From Adiantum capillus-veneris (taxonomy: Eukaryota; Streptophyta; Polypodiopsida; Polypodiales; Pteridaceae), in contig CM043956.1 in NCBI GenBank assembly GCA_014529385.2, positions 86,231,721 to 86,295,720 on the forward strand: a stretch of DNA of 64,000 nucleotides, given 5' to 3'. A program made the translations under genes and the position numbers. This document shows positions 1 through 10,802 of this stretch, one piece after another. Under the pieces are notes generated by a model. It was not told the origin of the DNA. It saw nothing but the letters and a program-made list of their open reading frames with translations, and made no database searches. The stretch's first letter is position 1; each line of letters begins with the position of its first letter.

Positions 1-2744
1 TCAAAAGAGAGAGAAATTAAGCAATTGACAATAGTTTACGACCGGATTTTCATGGAGCTGGTCCTCCCTCCAAATGGCTTTGTATTGTGGTTTCTCCCAT
101 CAAGAGAGACATTTTACAATACAATTTCTTGTGTTTCTTCAATACTAGCTAGTGCAATGAAGATGGAAACTTCATGTACGAAGCAAAACACTTATCAAAC
201 ACAACATCAATTCCTTCACGGTCTCAGACCCAAGACCTCACACACCTTCAAAGATGGTGAGAGCTAGCGGGGTATGAGAGTAGATCGAGAGGAAGAAGGA
301 GTATTCGTTTGAGAAAGATGTACATCTCCTCACATAATCACTCATATTAGCATAGGTTACCTTAGTAATTATCATGGTAGAGGAAATGAGCATGCATTGA
401 AGCTTGGATCTTGGTTGGATTTGCATCACAAAGCCAAGAATTGTTGGTGTAGGCCTCCCTTCTCCAAGCTTGGAGTAGGTGGTAAGCTTTCCATTAAAGC
501 TTGAAAAGGAGAGAGAGTCTTCTTTAATTCACACATGAGATTGTGTGAGGCTGTGTGTGATAATGCCTTGCAAAAATCAGCCCCTTGTCTCTCTTGGTTG
601 ACCCCTCTTGCTATTTGCTCTTGCTAGCATCCTATTGGACCTCCGTAGGCTTAGCCAGTGGTCATTAAGCAGCATAAGTGATAGCCTTCTGAGATGTGTA
701 CCCCTTTCCCCTTTTGTGAGAGCTTTAGGTAATTATTTGATTCAATTAAACTCTCATTGGACCCCTTTGCGTCCTAGCCAATAGGAATCAGGCAAGCCAT
801 TGGGTTGCTAAATGCTCATTGGTCCCTTTGGGAGACTGTCCAATAGTCTTCTAGAGAGCTTAATTCTTATTGGTTCTTTTATTAAGTGCTTCTAAATTAA
901 TTAAACTAGATTTACTCTAGCCTAATTCTCATTAGTCCACCTCCAAGGCCATCCAATAGGAATTGGGTACACCTTGTGGGCATCTGGGCTAGGGAGCTCA
1001 CATGTGTCCCTCACTCCCTTTGTGTAAAGGGAGCTTGTGTGTGTGTGTGTGTGAGTTCTCTCTCATCCCCTACTTGCAAGGCTTGCCCCCTCCTATGTAG
1101 GGACTGACAAAGACTTTTTGTGACACACACTAAGCATCCAATTTCCCTAGTGTTTGGCCTTTGGTCAGAACCTTTGAATTTCGGAACCTTAGCATTTTGG
1201 AATTCTTAATGGGCTGAACCTTAGGGTCTTTTAAGCCCATTGTTGCACATAGCTCTTTTGCAGATGGAACCCTCTTTGGATCCCTACTATGGCCGGTCTG
1301 CTAGCTTAACCAATATTCTAGCTTTTTCTCCCTTGTCACTTCCCTATATTAAATGATCAATTTAGCACGAGAAAATCATTTAGGAGAACTAGATATTGAT
1401 TATTATAACAATGCACATTGAATTAATCTTCTTCTCCCTCCCAACTTTGTCTCATTGTTGTTAATGACCTATTTAAGGACCCACTTGCTGCCTCGCTATT
1501 TGCTCACCTACCCCAACCTACAAAAATTTCCACCCCTTTTACCCAGGTGTGTATTTGTGTGCATGCCCTGATTTTGCTTCCTCCTCCCAAAGATTTGATG
1601 CTCTCCTTCCTTTGGTGCACTTGCCTAATCAATAGCACTACAGATATTCCTCTCCCCTCTTAAGTCAGCGTTGCATATGAACCTGTCTATAACTGTATGG
1701 ACGGAGGTGCCATAGCATCTACTGCATTGCAACTCTTTGAGCGTGTTTGGTGATCAAATGGCTCTACCTACACCCATGAAGAAGGTGAGGGTGTTTTTTT
1801 TTCCCTCACTTAGCCTTGAATCGATATTGCTCTTTCATTTAATATGAGATGCTCTTTGATTTGGCTTGTTGACCTACGGGGAACTGGTTTGTTTTCACAG
1901 GTTGGGGCTATGCTAAATGATTTGGTTTCTTTTATTGGATTCAGTATGTGATTTTGCATGTGATCTTTTTCCAAAAAAAAGTGCTTAATAGAAGTTGCAT
2001 TTGTTATTATAGTCTTGTAATGGGCTGCCTATCATTGGTGGTAAGGTGGTGCCAAGTAACGTTGTTATGAGTCTCTATTTTGATATAGACATACCACGGT
2101 AAAAGGGTTTTTGTGATGCATTCTCTCTATTGGCTGCGGCCAAACTAATCTCTCTGGTCTGAAAAAAACTAACCAATTTATGCTTTGCTTTTATTGATAA
2201 CTACCTAGACTCGTTGGTGACAATATCTTGATTGTTTCGAAGAAATGTTTCTAGGCGTCTTTGAGTTGTATACTATCCCCATGCTATTTTATCTCATGTT
2301 GTAGGAGGGGGAAGACATTTTGGAGACCTAGCCATACTTATTTGTTATGGTGTATAGTTGTATTTTTGGGTTTTCAACTTGTTGTGTGGTACTGGTATAT
2401 TTTGTTGGTTCTCTTCTTAGTTGCTTTATAGCGATACTATTGCACACACACACACGAAGAGTTTATAAATGTGTTCTAGACATTAAAGTTGTCCTATGAG
2501 GTAGAATTTTGAACATGTGTATGTCCTTTGGGTATCCAGTAGTAAGGACCTCTCTCCATGTGCATGTGGTAATTCTTACACCCGCAAGACATATCTCTAT
2601 TCTATATACTATATCAAAGAGGTAGGCCTTGCATTCACATGGATACAAATACTTGTAGCCACAATGGATGCAAGGGGCAAGCCCTCCCTTCCCCCTTGCC
2701 AGCTACATAGCAGAGCCCTCCTTTCCCCCTTTCTAGCTCGATAC
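1..2744. other. Gene-free stretch with short motif array
   Basis: No convincing coding region is seen on either strand; the open frames are short and match nothing I recognise. A (GT)n tract lies near 1,035-1,053 and a (CA)n tract near 2,442-2,454. From about 628 to 965 the sequence cycles through degenerate units that pair CTCATTGG with CCAATAGGAATT. Confidence 0.6.
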
Positions 2745-3136
2745 TGTTGGGGTTCATCAACACACACAGAACTTAGGTGTTGACAAAATGTCTCACACAC
2801 CAAAGACAGAGTTAGACAAATCCAAACACATTCAACTCATCAGCATTTCACCATTTACCAAATTCAGACATAGCAGATTGAAGAACAAACAAGAATCATA
2901 GAGCAAGAGACTACAGAATTTGATTCATCTTGGTCCAAGGATAACTTCCATTTCAGCAAAAATTACATACTCGCGTGAACCTGCATGACCTTTAAATAGG
3001 AACTTCTCGCAGTTATAACAGCTACATCTGATTGACCAAAATCCAACTTATCAAAACTCTGACTCACTAAGATCCGACTCATAAGTGTTGATTGATCAAA
3101 CATAAGTACAAGTAATGATCTGGTGTAGGGTCAACA
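2745..3136 (-). repeat. Candidate 3' LTR of the Ty3/gypsy element
   Basis: The segment is bounded on the plus strand by TGTTGGGG and GGGTCAACA, giving TGTTG...CAACA ends typical of LTRs. It follows the last element ORF in element orientation and contains a TATTTAAA promoter-like motif (minus strand, near 2,990). No partner LTR is in the window, so the borders rest on motifs alone. The polypurine tract before it is weak. Confidence 0.5.
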
Positions 3137-3224
3137 CTTGGCACAGCCCAATGGTGGATTTCCTTGAAATTCGACTTGGATCCACAATCCCTTGATCTGC
3201 ATATTTTGCACGATCAACATTACT

Positions 3225-4066
3225 CTCTACACTGGTTCAGCTTCATTATGAGCCTTCACATCCAGCTCAGCAATACGCTGCTCTTCAACTACTGACTTAG
3301 GTGCCACTATCCCAACAGGTACAGTTTCCACTGCTTCAAGCATTTCAACCTGCTGATCAACCTACTAATTCTTCTCTGCCTCATCCTTCAAATCTTGACC
3401 TTCCTCGATAGGTTCCTCCAAGTGAACATCAATCATATCCTTCTGCAATTCTTTTAGCTTTAAATCCTGAGCTATTTTGAACCACATGTCTCTGTCCTTT
3501 TTCACATGCTCTATCTCCTGCAGTAATTCACCCTCATGCTCACTTACAAATCCCTGCTTCATCATCTCATATGGATGCTTTATTGCTACAACAACTCGGT
3601 TCTTCATAGACTTCCAAACTTCCTGAACTGCTTGCAACAGCTGATCTTTCAAGACAAAAATTTATCCCTCTTACATAAGCACTGCATTGACATCCACATT
3701 CTCACCTTTTACTTGCTTCTCCAACTCTTGCAAAGGAATCAACCTCTAATGTAGCATTTGAACCTAAACCTGCAAATCAACATTAGTTTTTGACAAATGC
3801 TCCATTTCCTCATTCAATCTGGTATCTAGCTTCACTGTCCAATCTCTGAACAGTCCCAAAGACATTTTTATTCTTGAAACTTCTGCATGATGCTTTTTCA
3901 TCATATCCTCCATCTCTTTCTGATGTACTTCTTGAATCTGACTCAGCTGCAAAGTCATAGCTTCTAACTCCATGTCCTTCTCCTTCAGTAGCACTTTACC
4001 TACTGCTGAAGCTGCAGCCTCTTTAAGCTTCTCCTCCATTTGTACTTGGTTATCGACCCAGCACAA
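3225..4066 (-). pseudogene. 3' part of the extra ORF: coiled-coil region
   Basis: This continues the extra ORF of the Ty3/gypsy element after a one-base frame change near 4,050-4,066. The translation is rich in Glu, Lys, Leu and Met with heptad-like spacing (for example LKEAAASAVGKVLLKEKD), so a long coiled coil is likely. Stops interrupt it near 3,764, 3,660 and 3,362, but the same frame stays protein-like to about 3,225. I do not recognise a family. Position after integrase parallels the env-like ORF of Athila elements, yet I see no signal peptide or membrane anchor here. Function is unknown. Confidence 0.6.
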
Positions 4067-5264
4067 ACTCTTGCACCAACTTAAGCATCCTTACAACACT
4101 GTCAGCATCTTCACATCCCCCTTCAACTTTAAAAGATGTACTTGGTGTAGCAAATGCAAAATCTAAAGCTTTAGCAACACCCTGCTCACCAACATTTACC
4201 TTTCTCTTCTTGGACAAAATAAATGTTTTGCCCAACCTTACTGGTGTTTGCACATCTGCAGAGAATTTTTGTGAGAAAACAGATAACTCACCAAAGTCTT
4301 GAAAGAAATCTGGGCTAGCCACATCTTTTCTAGCCTCCTCCTCTATGTAACCAACCTCCATCAGATCTTGAAACTGCTTTCTCTTGTCTGGTTCTCCAGC
4401 AAACATCTTCTGTGGTTCACCAACCTGCTCTTTACTTTTGTTCTTCTGAACTTTCGACTCAGCAGCAGTAACAGAGATATTTGGCACCACAGTTTCTCCT
4501 GCTGTCACCATCCTAGCATACTTGAATAATGCAACTAGGAATGGAGCCAATCTACTGCTACACTGATGCTTCCTCTTATCTGGAGGGCAAACCTCTGCAT
4601 GAATTTTGTCATGGGCCCAGCTGAAACAGCCTCCTTGCTTTGCAAATGCCAATGGAGCATAGTTTTCTTTTGACATATAGTCAAATTTAGCCAGAAAACA
4701 AACCCTCTCAAGATACCACCTTAACTGTTCCCTGCGGCCATACTCCACATTTTTAAGCATGTAATACAATCTTGTCCCTTCTCTGGACCCAAACTCCTTC
4801 TTCAAACAATCATCTGAACACTTTGGTGGAACAATAACTATTGTGAATGGAAGCTTGAAAACCACAGCAATAACCTATGGGCACAACATGACCTTGTCAA
4901 ATATTGCTCCTCTCGTCTTCCTTAGCAAATCTGCTTGTGACTTAGCACTAAAATTTCCTTTCCATTCTTTCCATGGCAACATTGCAAACTGATAAAGCCT
5001 CAACTGTCTAAGCCATTTCTCATTCTTCTCTGTAGTAGCTTCCATTTCAATCTTGAGATCTCTGTACGGGTCTATCAGACTTTGAAGCATCTTGTTCGCC
5101 GACAAAGGTGGCGGTTCTTCCTCTGAGAACTCCTCTTCCTCCTCATCACTTACATCCACCCACAGGTTGAGTCTCTTTCTCCTCAACCTGGTTGCGACTG
5201 GCTCTGCCAACTCAGTTTCAACCTCAGGCCTCATGGCTACTGCAAGCTTTGCTTTAGGGTCCAT
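4050..5264 (-). pseudogene. Extra ORF downstream of integrase, N-terminal part
   Basis: The likely start is the ATG at 5,264-5,262 (MDPKAKLAVAMRPEV). One in-frame TAG at 4,877-4,875 divides an otherwise continuous frame of about 400 codons. An acidic stretch (DEEEEEFSEEEPPP) near residues 50-65 is followed by a charged region, then a Cys- and aromatic-rich block (residues 130-230) and a Lys-rich low-complexity part. It has no viral capsid, RT or DDE motif. It lies on the same strand as pol, some 500 bases past the integrase end, so it belongs to the element and may be expressed from a spliced or subgenomic RNA. Product unknown. Confidence 0.65.
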
Positions 5265-5790
5265 AGTGCTACATGAAGGAGTAGATGAAGAAGGCAACTG
5301 CAAGAAGTAATCGGCAGAGAGGTACTTGCACGGCGAAGATACCAACATTTCATAATAATCATGTTGCATGCATCTGCTGAGTGACCTCCTTGACAGCTCT
5401 CGTGCCCCAATGATTACAGCTAGTGGCAAATAATCTTCTCGCAAACCCAAATATTGTTGAATGTTAAACCATTTACTTTCAGGTTTAAAAATTCCGATCC
5501 AGTTAATTCCGATGCACCAAAGTCCGATCAGCCAATATCTGATGCACCAAACTAGAAGACTGCATACTGGATCATGTTTATCTGAAGTGACTTTCCACCC
5601 ATCAGAACCTTGCCAAGCACTCCTCCTGCCTTCCTTCATCACCTGTTCTCTGTTGAAACCCTTATCAACATTGCTTCTAATACGATGCTCACTTGATAGC
5701 ACTGCTTGCTGACTCTGAAAACCTGGTAATTCAACTGCCTCACACAAAGTAGCACCTACCACTTTTGGTGTCAACTAGTCAAGGTGAGGT
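5265..5790 (-). other. Spacer between integrase and extra ORF
   Basis: The frame upstream of MDPKAK stays open to 5,774, but its content is unlike a conserved protein. It includes one hydrophobic run (VCSLLVWCIRYWLIGLW, about 5,565-5,515) that could be a chance membrane-like segment. It is best read as leader sequence for the 3' ORF, possibly holding a splice acceptor. If it is translated, the 3' ORF would be about 170 residues longer and membrane-associated. Confidence 0.4.
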
Positions 5791-7050
5791 GGTTTACAAT
5801 TTCTTCAACCTCAATCCATTAACTGGTTTGTCCACTCTGGTTCCAAATACATCAGTAACTATAAATGTACCTTGGCCTAAATCGTCAACAATCTAGTAAG
5901 GACCCTTGTACCTCAAAGTCAATTTCCCTGGGAATGGACCAAGCCTAGAATTATACAACATCACCCAATCTCCCACTTTGAACAGTTTGAACTTGACATT
6001 CATAGCTACCCAGGCTTGTCTTCTCCTCTGGATGATCTCAGTGATGTAAGAACTCACCAGCCTATCCTCTTGTAGCTGCATCAAATACTTACATTTGTGC
6101 TTTACTGACAATCCAAAAGACATTTTCTCAGTAGATACTCTCAAGCTTGGTACCACAAATTCCATAGGTACTACAGCCTCCAACCCATAGACCAACTTGA
6201 AAGGTGTCATCCCTGTGGTGGTGACTTTGAAAGCAGTCCTGAATGACCACAGAGCTGAATCCAACTTCACGTCCCAATCCTTATGATCATCCTGCACAAT
6301 CTTTTTTCAGAATTTTAACCAGAATTTTGTTGCTACTTTCTGCTTGTCCATTGGCCTGGAGATGATATGGGGTAGACTTCTTGTGTAATATCATATGAGT
6401 TTTAGTCAGCTCCTGTATGACCTCATTCAAAAAATGTGTCCCCCTATCACTCACCAACTCAACTAGACACCCACATCTTGTCATAATGTTATGATACAAA
6501 AACTTTGCAACACTGGCTACTTTGTTATCCTTCAGTGCCACAACTTCCACCCACTTAGTACAATAATCTGTAGCAACCAAAATGTACATGTTCCCCCTAG
6601 AGCTAGTGGGCTTCACTGGTCCTACAAAGTCCATACCCCATTTTTGAAAAGGTTCCAGGGGTAGAATAGGATGATCTGACATCCTGCCCCTATTGTCTGA
6701 CTGACCAAGCTTCTGACACACCACACATATTTTGGCATACTCATGTGCATCTTTTCACAAAGTAGGCCACCATAAACCAACCTGCAAAATTTTCTTACCT
6801 GTAATGTGTCCTGAAAAATGTCCACCAGCTTGTCCATAATGAGCTTCATGTAGAACTGCTGACTGTTCAAATTCTGGAACACACCTTCTTATCACTTGAT
6901 CAATACCCTTCTTGTATAATTCTCCTGCAATCACTAGAAATGGTTTGATTTTCAATGCACATTTCTTCCTTTGATCAGGTGAAAACCCTCCTGGCATAAC
7001 CCCATTAGTTAGGTACACCAACATCTGATCATACCAAGAATCTGGAACAT
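5790..7050 (-). pseudogene. Ty3/gypsy integrase
   Basis: Integrase inserts the cDNA into the host genome. The N-terminal zinc-binding His pair (VLHEAHYGQAGGHFSGH) and Cys pair (CVVCQKLG) are visible. The core keeps the DDE triad: ATDYCTKW, VSDRGTHF and ANGQAESSNK. The C-terminal part ends in the usual KPVNGLRLK signature near 5,800. Frame changes occur near 6,760 and 6,290 and one stop near 5,893, so the polyprotein is broken. The family is the ATDY-TKWVE type common in plant OTA elements. Confidence 0.9.
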
Positions 7051-7084
7051 CCTACTGAACTGAAAATAAATCTGCATCAGGTAA

Positions 7085-7470
7085 CTAATCATCCACACCT
7101 GTTGGAGATTCCCCTATTTCTAGTCTGCTCAAATAATCTGCCACAGCATGCTCTTTCCCAGGAGTATGAATAATCACAAACTCGAATTCCTGTAGAAGTA
7201 ACATCCACCTTGCTAATCTCCCTGTAAGCATGGGCTTCTTAACCATGTACAACAAAGCTTGGTGATCAACATGAAACATAACCGTGTTAATGAGTAAGTA
7301 ATACCTGCACTTATTCAATGAATATACCATGCCCAAATCCTCTCTCTCAGTCACAATATAATTCTTTTTTGCTGGGGTCAACATCCTACTTGCATAATAC
7401 AATGGTCTATACCATCCTCTAACCTTTTCCTACATCAACACAGCTCCAATTGTAATATCCGATGCATCAA
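7085..7470 (-). pseudogene. Ty3/gypsy RNase H
   Basis: RNase H removes the RNA strand of the RNA/cDNA hybrid. Readable motifs are VDASDITIGAVLM (first Asp), YYASRMLTPAKKNY followed by TEREDLG (Glu), HVDHQAL (Asp) and ADYLSRLE (last Asp). A stop near 7,435 separates the first motif from the rest. Integrase follows after about 60 codons with no second RNase H, which separates this element from the Tat-type elements at 25.9 and 57.3 kb. Confidence 0.88.
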
Positions 7471-7543
7471 CAAAAACATGAAAAGGCAATGTCCAATCAG
7501 GAGGCTGCAATATTGGTGCTACTGATAGCATTTTCTTTAACAT

Positions 7544-8300
7544 CTAAAAGGATGTCTCCTGTGGTTCATCCCATTTAAAGGCAACATCTTTCTTTGTAAG
7601 ATGAGTCAAAGGTGCACATATATTAGCCAAATATCTAATATACCTTGAGTGCCACTTCACCTGACCCAAAAACCTGCTAAGCTCCTTCACATTTTGAGGT
7701 GATTTGGCTGCCTGAATTGCTTCAATCTTTTTGGCATCAATGGCCATCCCATTAGCAGATACTACATGTCCCAATAAAATACCACTCATGACTGCAAGTA
7801 CACTATTATATGGATTCAAGTCCATGTGAAACAATCTGCATCTTTCCAAACATAACTTCAAGTGAACCAAATGTTGATCCTTCTTTCCAAATATTGAAAA
7901 GTCATCTACAAAAACCCTCTTAAAATCCTGAAGATAAGGTTCAAATGTCTTATGAGCCGACCATTCTTCAAACCAAAACTCATCACTGTATACACAAATT
8001 CTCCCCACTCAGTGATGAAGGCTGTCTTGTGTTGGTATTCTAGAGCTACCTTGATCTGATTGTAACCTGAAAAACCATCAAGAAAGCTATACATCTCATG
8101 TCCAGCTATTGCATCCAACACAGCATCACAAAATGGCATAGGGAATGGATCAATAATAGTTGAAGCATTTAACTTCCTGTAATCCACACACACCCTCAAC
8201 TTCCCATTCTTCTTTGGCACAACAATAATTGGTGACAACCATGAAACTTCATTAACTAACTTGATGAATCATACTGCCAATAACTTATTTATTTCCTGCT
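7544..8300 (-). pseudogene. Ty3/gypsy reverse transcriptase
   Basis: The RT core is recognisable from MSPIIVVPKKNGKLRVCVDY through DGFSGYNQIKVA and FGLKN to the catalytic FVDDFSIFG, followed by the thumb (LSRFLGQVKWHSRYIR). The two catalytic aspartates are retained. A frameshift near 7,980 separates the fingers/palm from the FVDD part. Upstream residues such as YKNVFAWDYSQ, the usual pre-RT motif, can be read to about 8,440. Confidence 0.92.
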
Positions 8301-8914
8301 TTACCTACTTTGCAAAATTGGGGTTCATTCTGTATCTCTGTTGTATGATTGGTGTAACATCCTCTCTGAGGGTCAATGTGATGTTGATGTAATTCAGGAT
8401 CAATGCGCTTTACCTGTGAATAATCCCAAGCAAATACATTTTTATACCCCTGCAACAACTAAATCAAACCTTTCAAAAATTCACCTTCAGCATGGATGCT
8501 GATTCTGACCATCCTGGGATCTTCTTCAGTTTCCAAATTAAACTCTTTGAATTCATCCTCCTTTACCCTGGTGGAGGTACCAAACCTTTTATCATAGATC
8601 TTTTCTGCCATTACTCTTGCTTCCTTCTCATCTTTATCAATCTGCTCTTTCTAAGGAACCTCTAAATTTCGATCCATCATCTGCAACACTTCAGATCCAT
8701 CAATCTCCTAGCCTGGAACTATTTCTACTTCATCCTCACCCCGGTCTTCATCCTTCTGAATTATCCCTTCTACATCAACCTCAAAGACAGGCACAATAGT
8801 GGGATTAGCTCTCAAAAATTCCTCCTCTTCATCATCTTCCACTGCATATGCCAAGTTTATGGTCTGATCACATAATGGTTTAGTCTTTGGAGCGATTTTT
8901 TTTCTTCCCTGCAT
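8301..8914 (-). pseudogene. Pol linker between protease and RT
   Basis: The frame contains an acidic segment (VEDDEEEEFLRANPTIVP) and the conserved pre-RT motif near YKNVFAWDYSQVKRIDPEL. Stops lie at about 8,708, 8,654 and 8,458. This is the non-enzymatic part of pol that normally joins protease to RT. Confidence 0.65.
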
Positions 8915-8929
8915 TGATATGGTTAGTGA

Positions 8930-9777
8930 CTACTTCCCCTTTCTCATCATGACAACATTTTCTCCCCAATCTTGGTTAACTCTAGCTTGTCTAAACCAGG
9001 GTCTTCCCAACACCATCTTGTAGGAAGAATCCGAATCTTTCATTCTAAGTACCACAAAGTTCACAACGAAAACCATCCTTGCAATTTCAATAGTTTGTTG
9101 CTTGAGAATGCCTAAAGGCTGGACTCTCCTCTGGTCTGCCATCTTCACTTGAAATGGTGCTGGAGCTAATGTTCCTCCTAACTTCAGTCTTCTATAAACC
9201 TCCTCAGGAAGTATATTCACCCCTGATCCTCCATCCAACAGCACCTCTTCAAATAGCATGCCTTGAAACATTATTGCCACAACAGGTACTACAAAATCCA
9301 CATCTGTTGGATCAATCTGTTGTAGCATTACTTCAGGATACTGGTTTGCCAACACTTGGTCTTGCTGACCCTGAAGCTTCTTCAACAATTTCTCCTTAAA
9401 GGCTGGAATTGTACATAATAATTGATCCAATGACAATTGCAAGAGAGAGTTTACAAGTGCCTCAAACCAATCTTTGTCTTCATTTGTTGGCATCAAAATT
9501 GGCTTGTCAAGCTTATGCTGCTTCTTGGATACCTCCAACTCTTCATTCTTCTCCTCTGCATACTGAACCTGCTTCTTCTGCACTTTTTCATGAATCTTAT
9601 CCCTCACACCTTTTTTCTCTCTCCAATTAATTGGTCCCTTACCTTTTGCTGTTGTGACTGCCAATGCTTCAGCTTCTTCCACCTGACCACATTGGTAGCA
9701 ATCACAATACCATCCTTCTTCATGTTCCTTCTGCTCAGTCTGATGTACTATGACTGGCTCTGGTTCCTGCTGCTCCT
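8930..9777 (-). pseudogene. Gag-protease region with retroviral-type aspartic protease
   Basis: The protease active-site loop is readable as VLLDGGSGVNILPEEVYRRL, with DGGSG in place of DT/SGA, a form often seen in plant Ty3/gypsy elements. The flap and C-terminal helix follow (VLGRPWFRQARV). Upstream, a Lys-rich linker and a Cys cluster (YCDCYQCGQV, about 9,700) belong to the gag end. The frame is open from about 9,774 to 8,930, so this is the best-preserved part of the element. Confidence 0.88.
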
Positions 9778-10085
9778 AAATTTCCACCAAAATAACATTA
9801 GCCTGAGCTTGTTGATTATGTTGTGGTTGCTGCTGCACTCCATGTTGGTCTGCCTGACCAAGCCTCACAATGGGCATCCCTCTTTCTCCCCTATGTCTAA
9901 CCCATAATTCACAATTGAGACCAACCCAATGGTCTAGTGATCCACAATAGACACAAGGAATCACTCTGTCTCCTCTTCTTTGATTGTTGTTTTGCTCTCT
10001 CTAGGGAGATCTTGGAGGTCTTGGTGGTCTATGAAATGGTCATCTTTGTCTAAATGGAGCTACCTCTTCCTGCATTTGGCTGCTC
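9778..10085 (-). pseudogene. Gag zinc knuckle remnant
   Basis: The motif CVYCGSLDHWVGLNC is close to the CX2CX4HX4C zinc knuckle of gag nucleocapsid but has five residues between His and the last Cys. Upstream residues are Arg/Pro/Gln-rich (RPPRPPRSP, NNNQRRGDR), as in nucleic-acid-binding gag tails. Stops near 10,002 and 10,035 interrupt it, and homology ends near 10,085. The rest of gag is absent. Confidence 0.65.
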
Positions 10086-10099
10086 CCTATTCGTGGGGT

Positions 10100-10440
10100 T
10101 AAACCAACACCTAGAGGTGGTATGTCCTTCTTTGTCTCGTAAGGTTGCATTGTCTAGTACAAAAGTAGAGTACAAGGGTGCAATTGTGGTTGCGTATGAG
10201 GTAGCATATCTCAATAAATGCCCTATTTTGAGACTTGGGCATGCATATACATGGGTGGATTGTAATTCATTCTAACCACCTTAGTTGCATACATCTAGCA
10301 TAAAGCCCATTGTCTCATGCCTAAAGAAGCAGTTGAGTTGCATCACCTCGTAATAAATGAGATAGTTTTCGCTAGCGACATCAACCTTCTACAGGTGAGA
10401 GCATATGAGTAGGGTACAAATTTCTATATTGCTACAAGCG
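10100..10440 (+). pseudogene. Ty1/copia RNase H 3'-end fragment
   Basis: The translation SRKVALSSTKVEYKGAIVV matches the Ty1/copia RNase H hallmark (VALSSTEAEY). After several stops the usual copia tail can be followed (INEIVFASDINLLQV, about 10,345-10,395). It is transcribed opposite to the adjacent Ty3/gypsy gag. Only the last part of the polyprotein remains; no copia LTR was identified next to it. Confidence 0.75.
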
Positions 10441-10768
10441 GCCTTGTCTAGAAACAATAGTGGAAAACATCATCCTATTGAATACACATTTGTGGCTACA
10501 CATCAAAAGAAGAAAGCGTTTGTTGGCACCACCAATGCATTTGTACCTAGCAAGTATGCTACTATAGCTATTGTTTCTTCAAACAACAAATAAGGTTGAG
10601 AAGTCTAACAATGAAGACAAGAAGAAGATACAATGTTGGCACTATAAGAAAACCATCTTCTTATCAAGAAATGTCGTAAGCTAAGGCTAAAGAGGCTCAT
10701 TAGAAAGATGTGAGTGCATCCTTTGTATATGCTTCTTCAAATGTAACTTTGAAAAATGTTTTGAGAGA

Positions 10769-10802
<34 letters not shown>

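Larger units (their letters stand above)
2745..10090 (-). mobile_element. Degenerate, 5'-truncated Ty3/gypsy LTR retrotransposon
   Basis: Reading right to left, the domain order is gag zinc knuckle, aspartic protease, reverse transcriptase, RNase H and integrase, which is the Ty3/gypsy order. An extra ORF and a candidate 3' LTR follow. The frames are broken by scattered stops and a few frameshifts, but all pol domains are present, so decay is moderate. No second (Tat-type) RNase H lies between RNase H and integrase. The integrase wording resembles the non-chromovirus plant (OTA) branch. The 5' LTR, primer site and most of gag are missing: homology stops near 10,085, where a Ty1/copia fragment begins. 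Confidence 0.9.

Noticed and set aside
1746-1800. ATGGCTCTACCTACACC followed by a GTGAGG donor-like site, read as a first exon
   Set aside because: No downstream exon or protein family could be connected to it.
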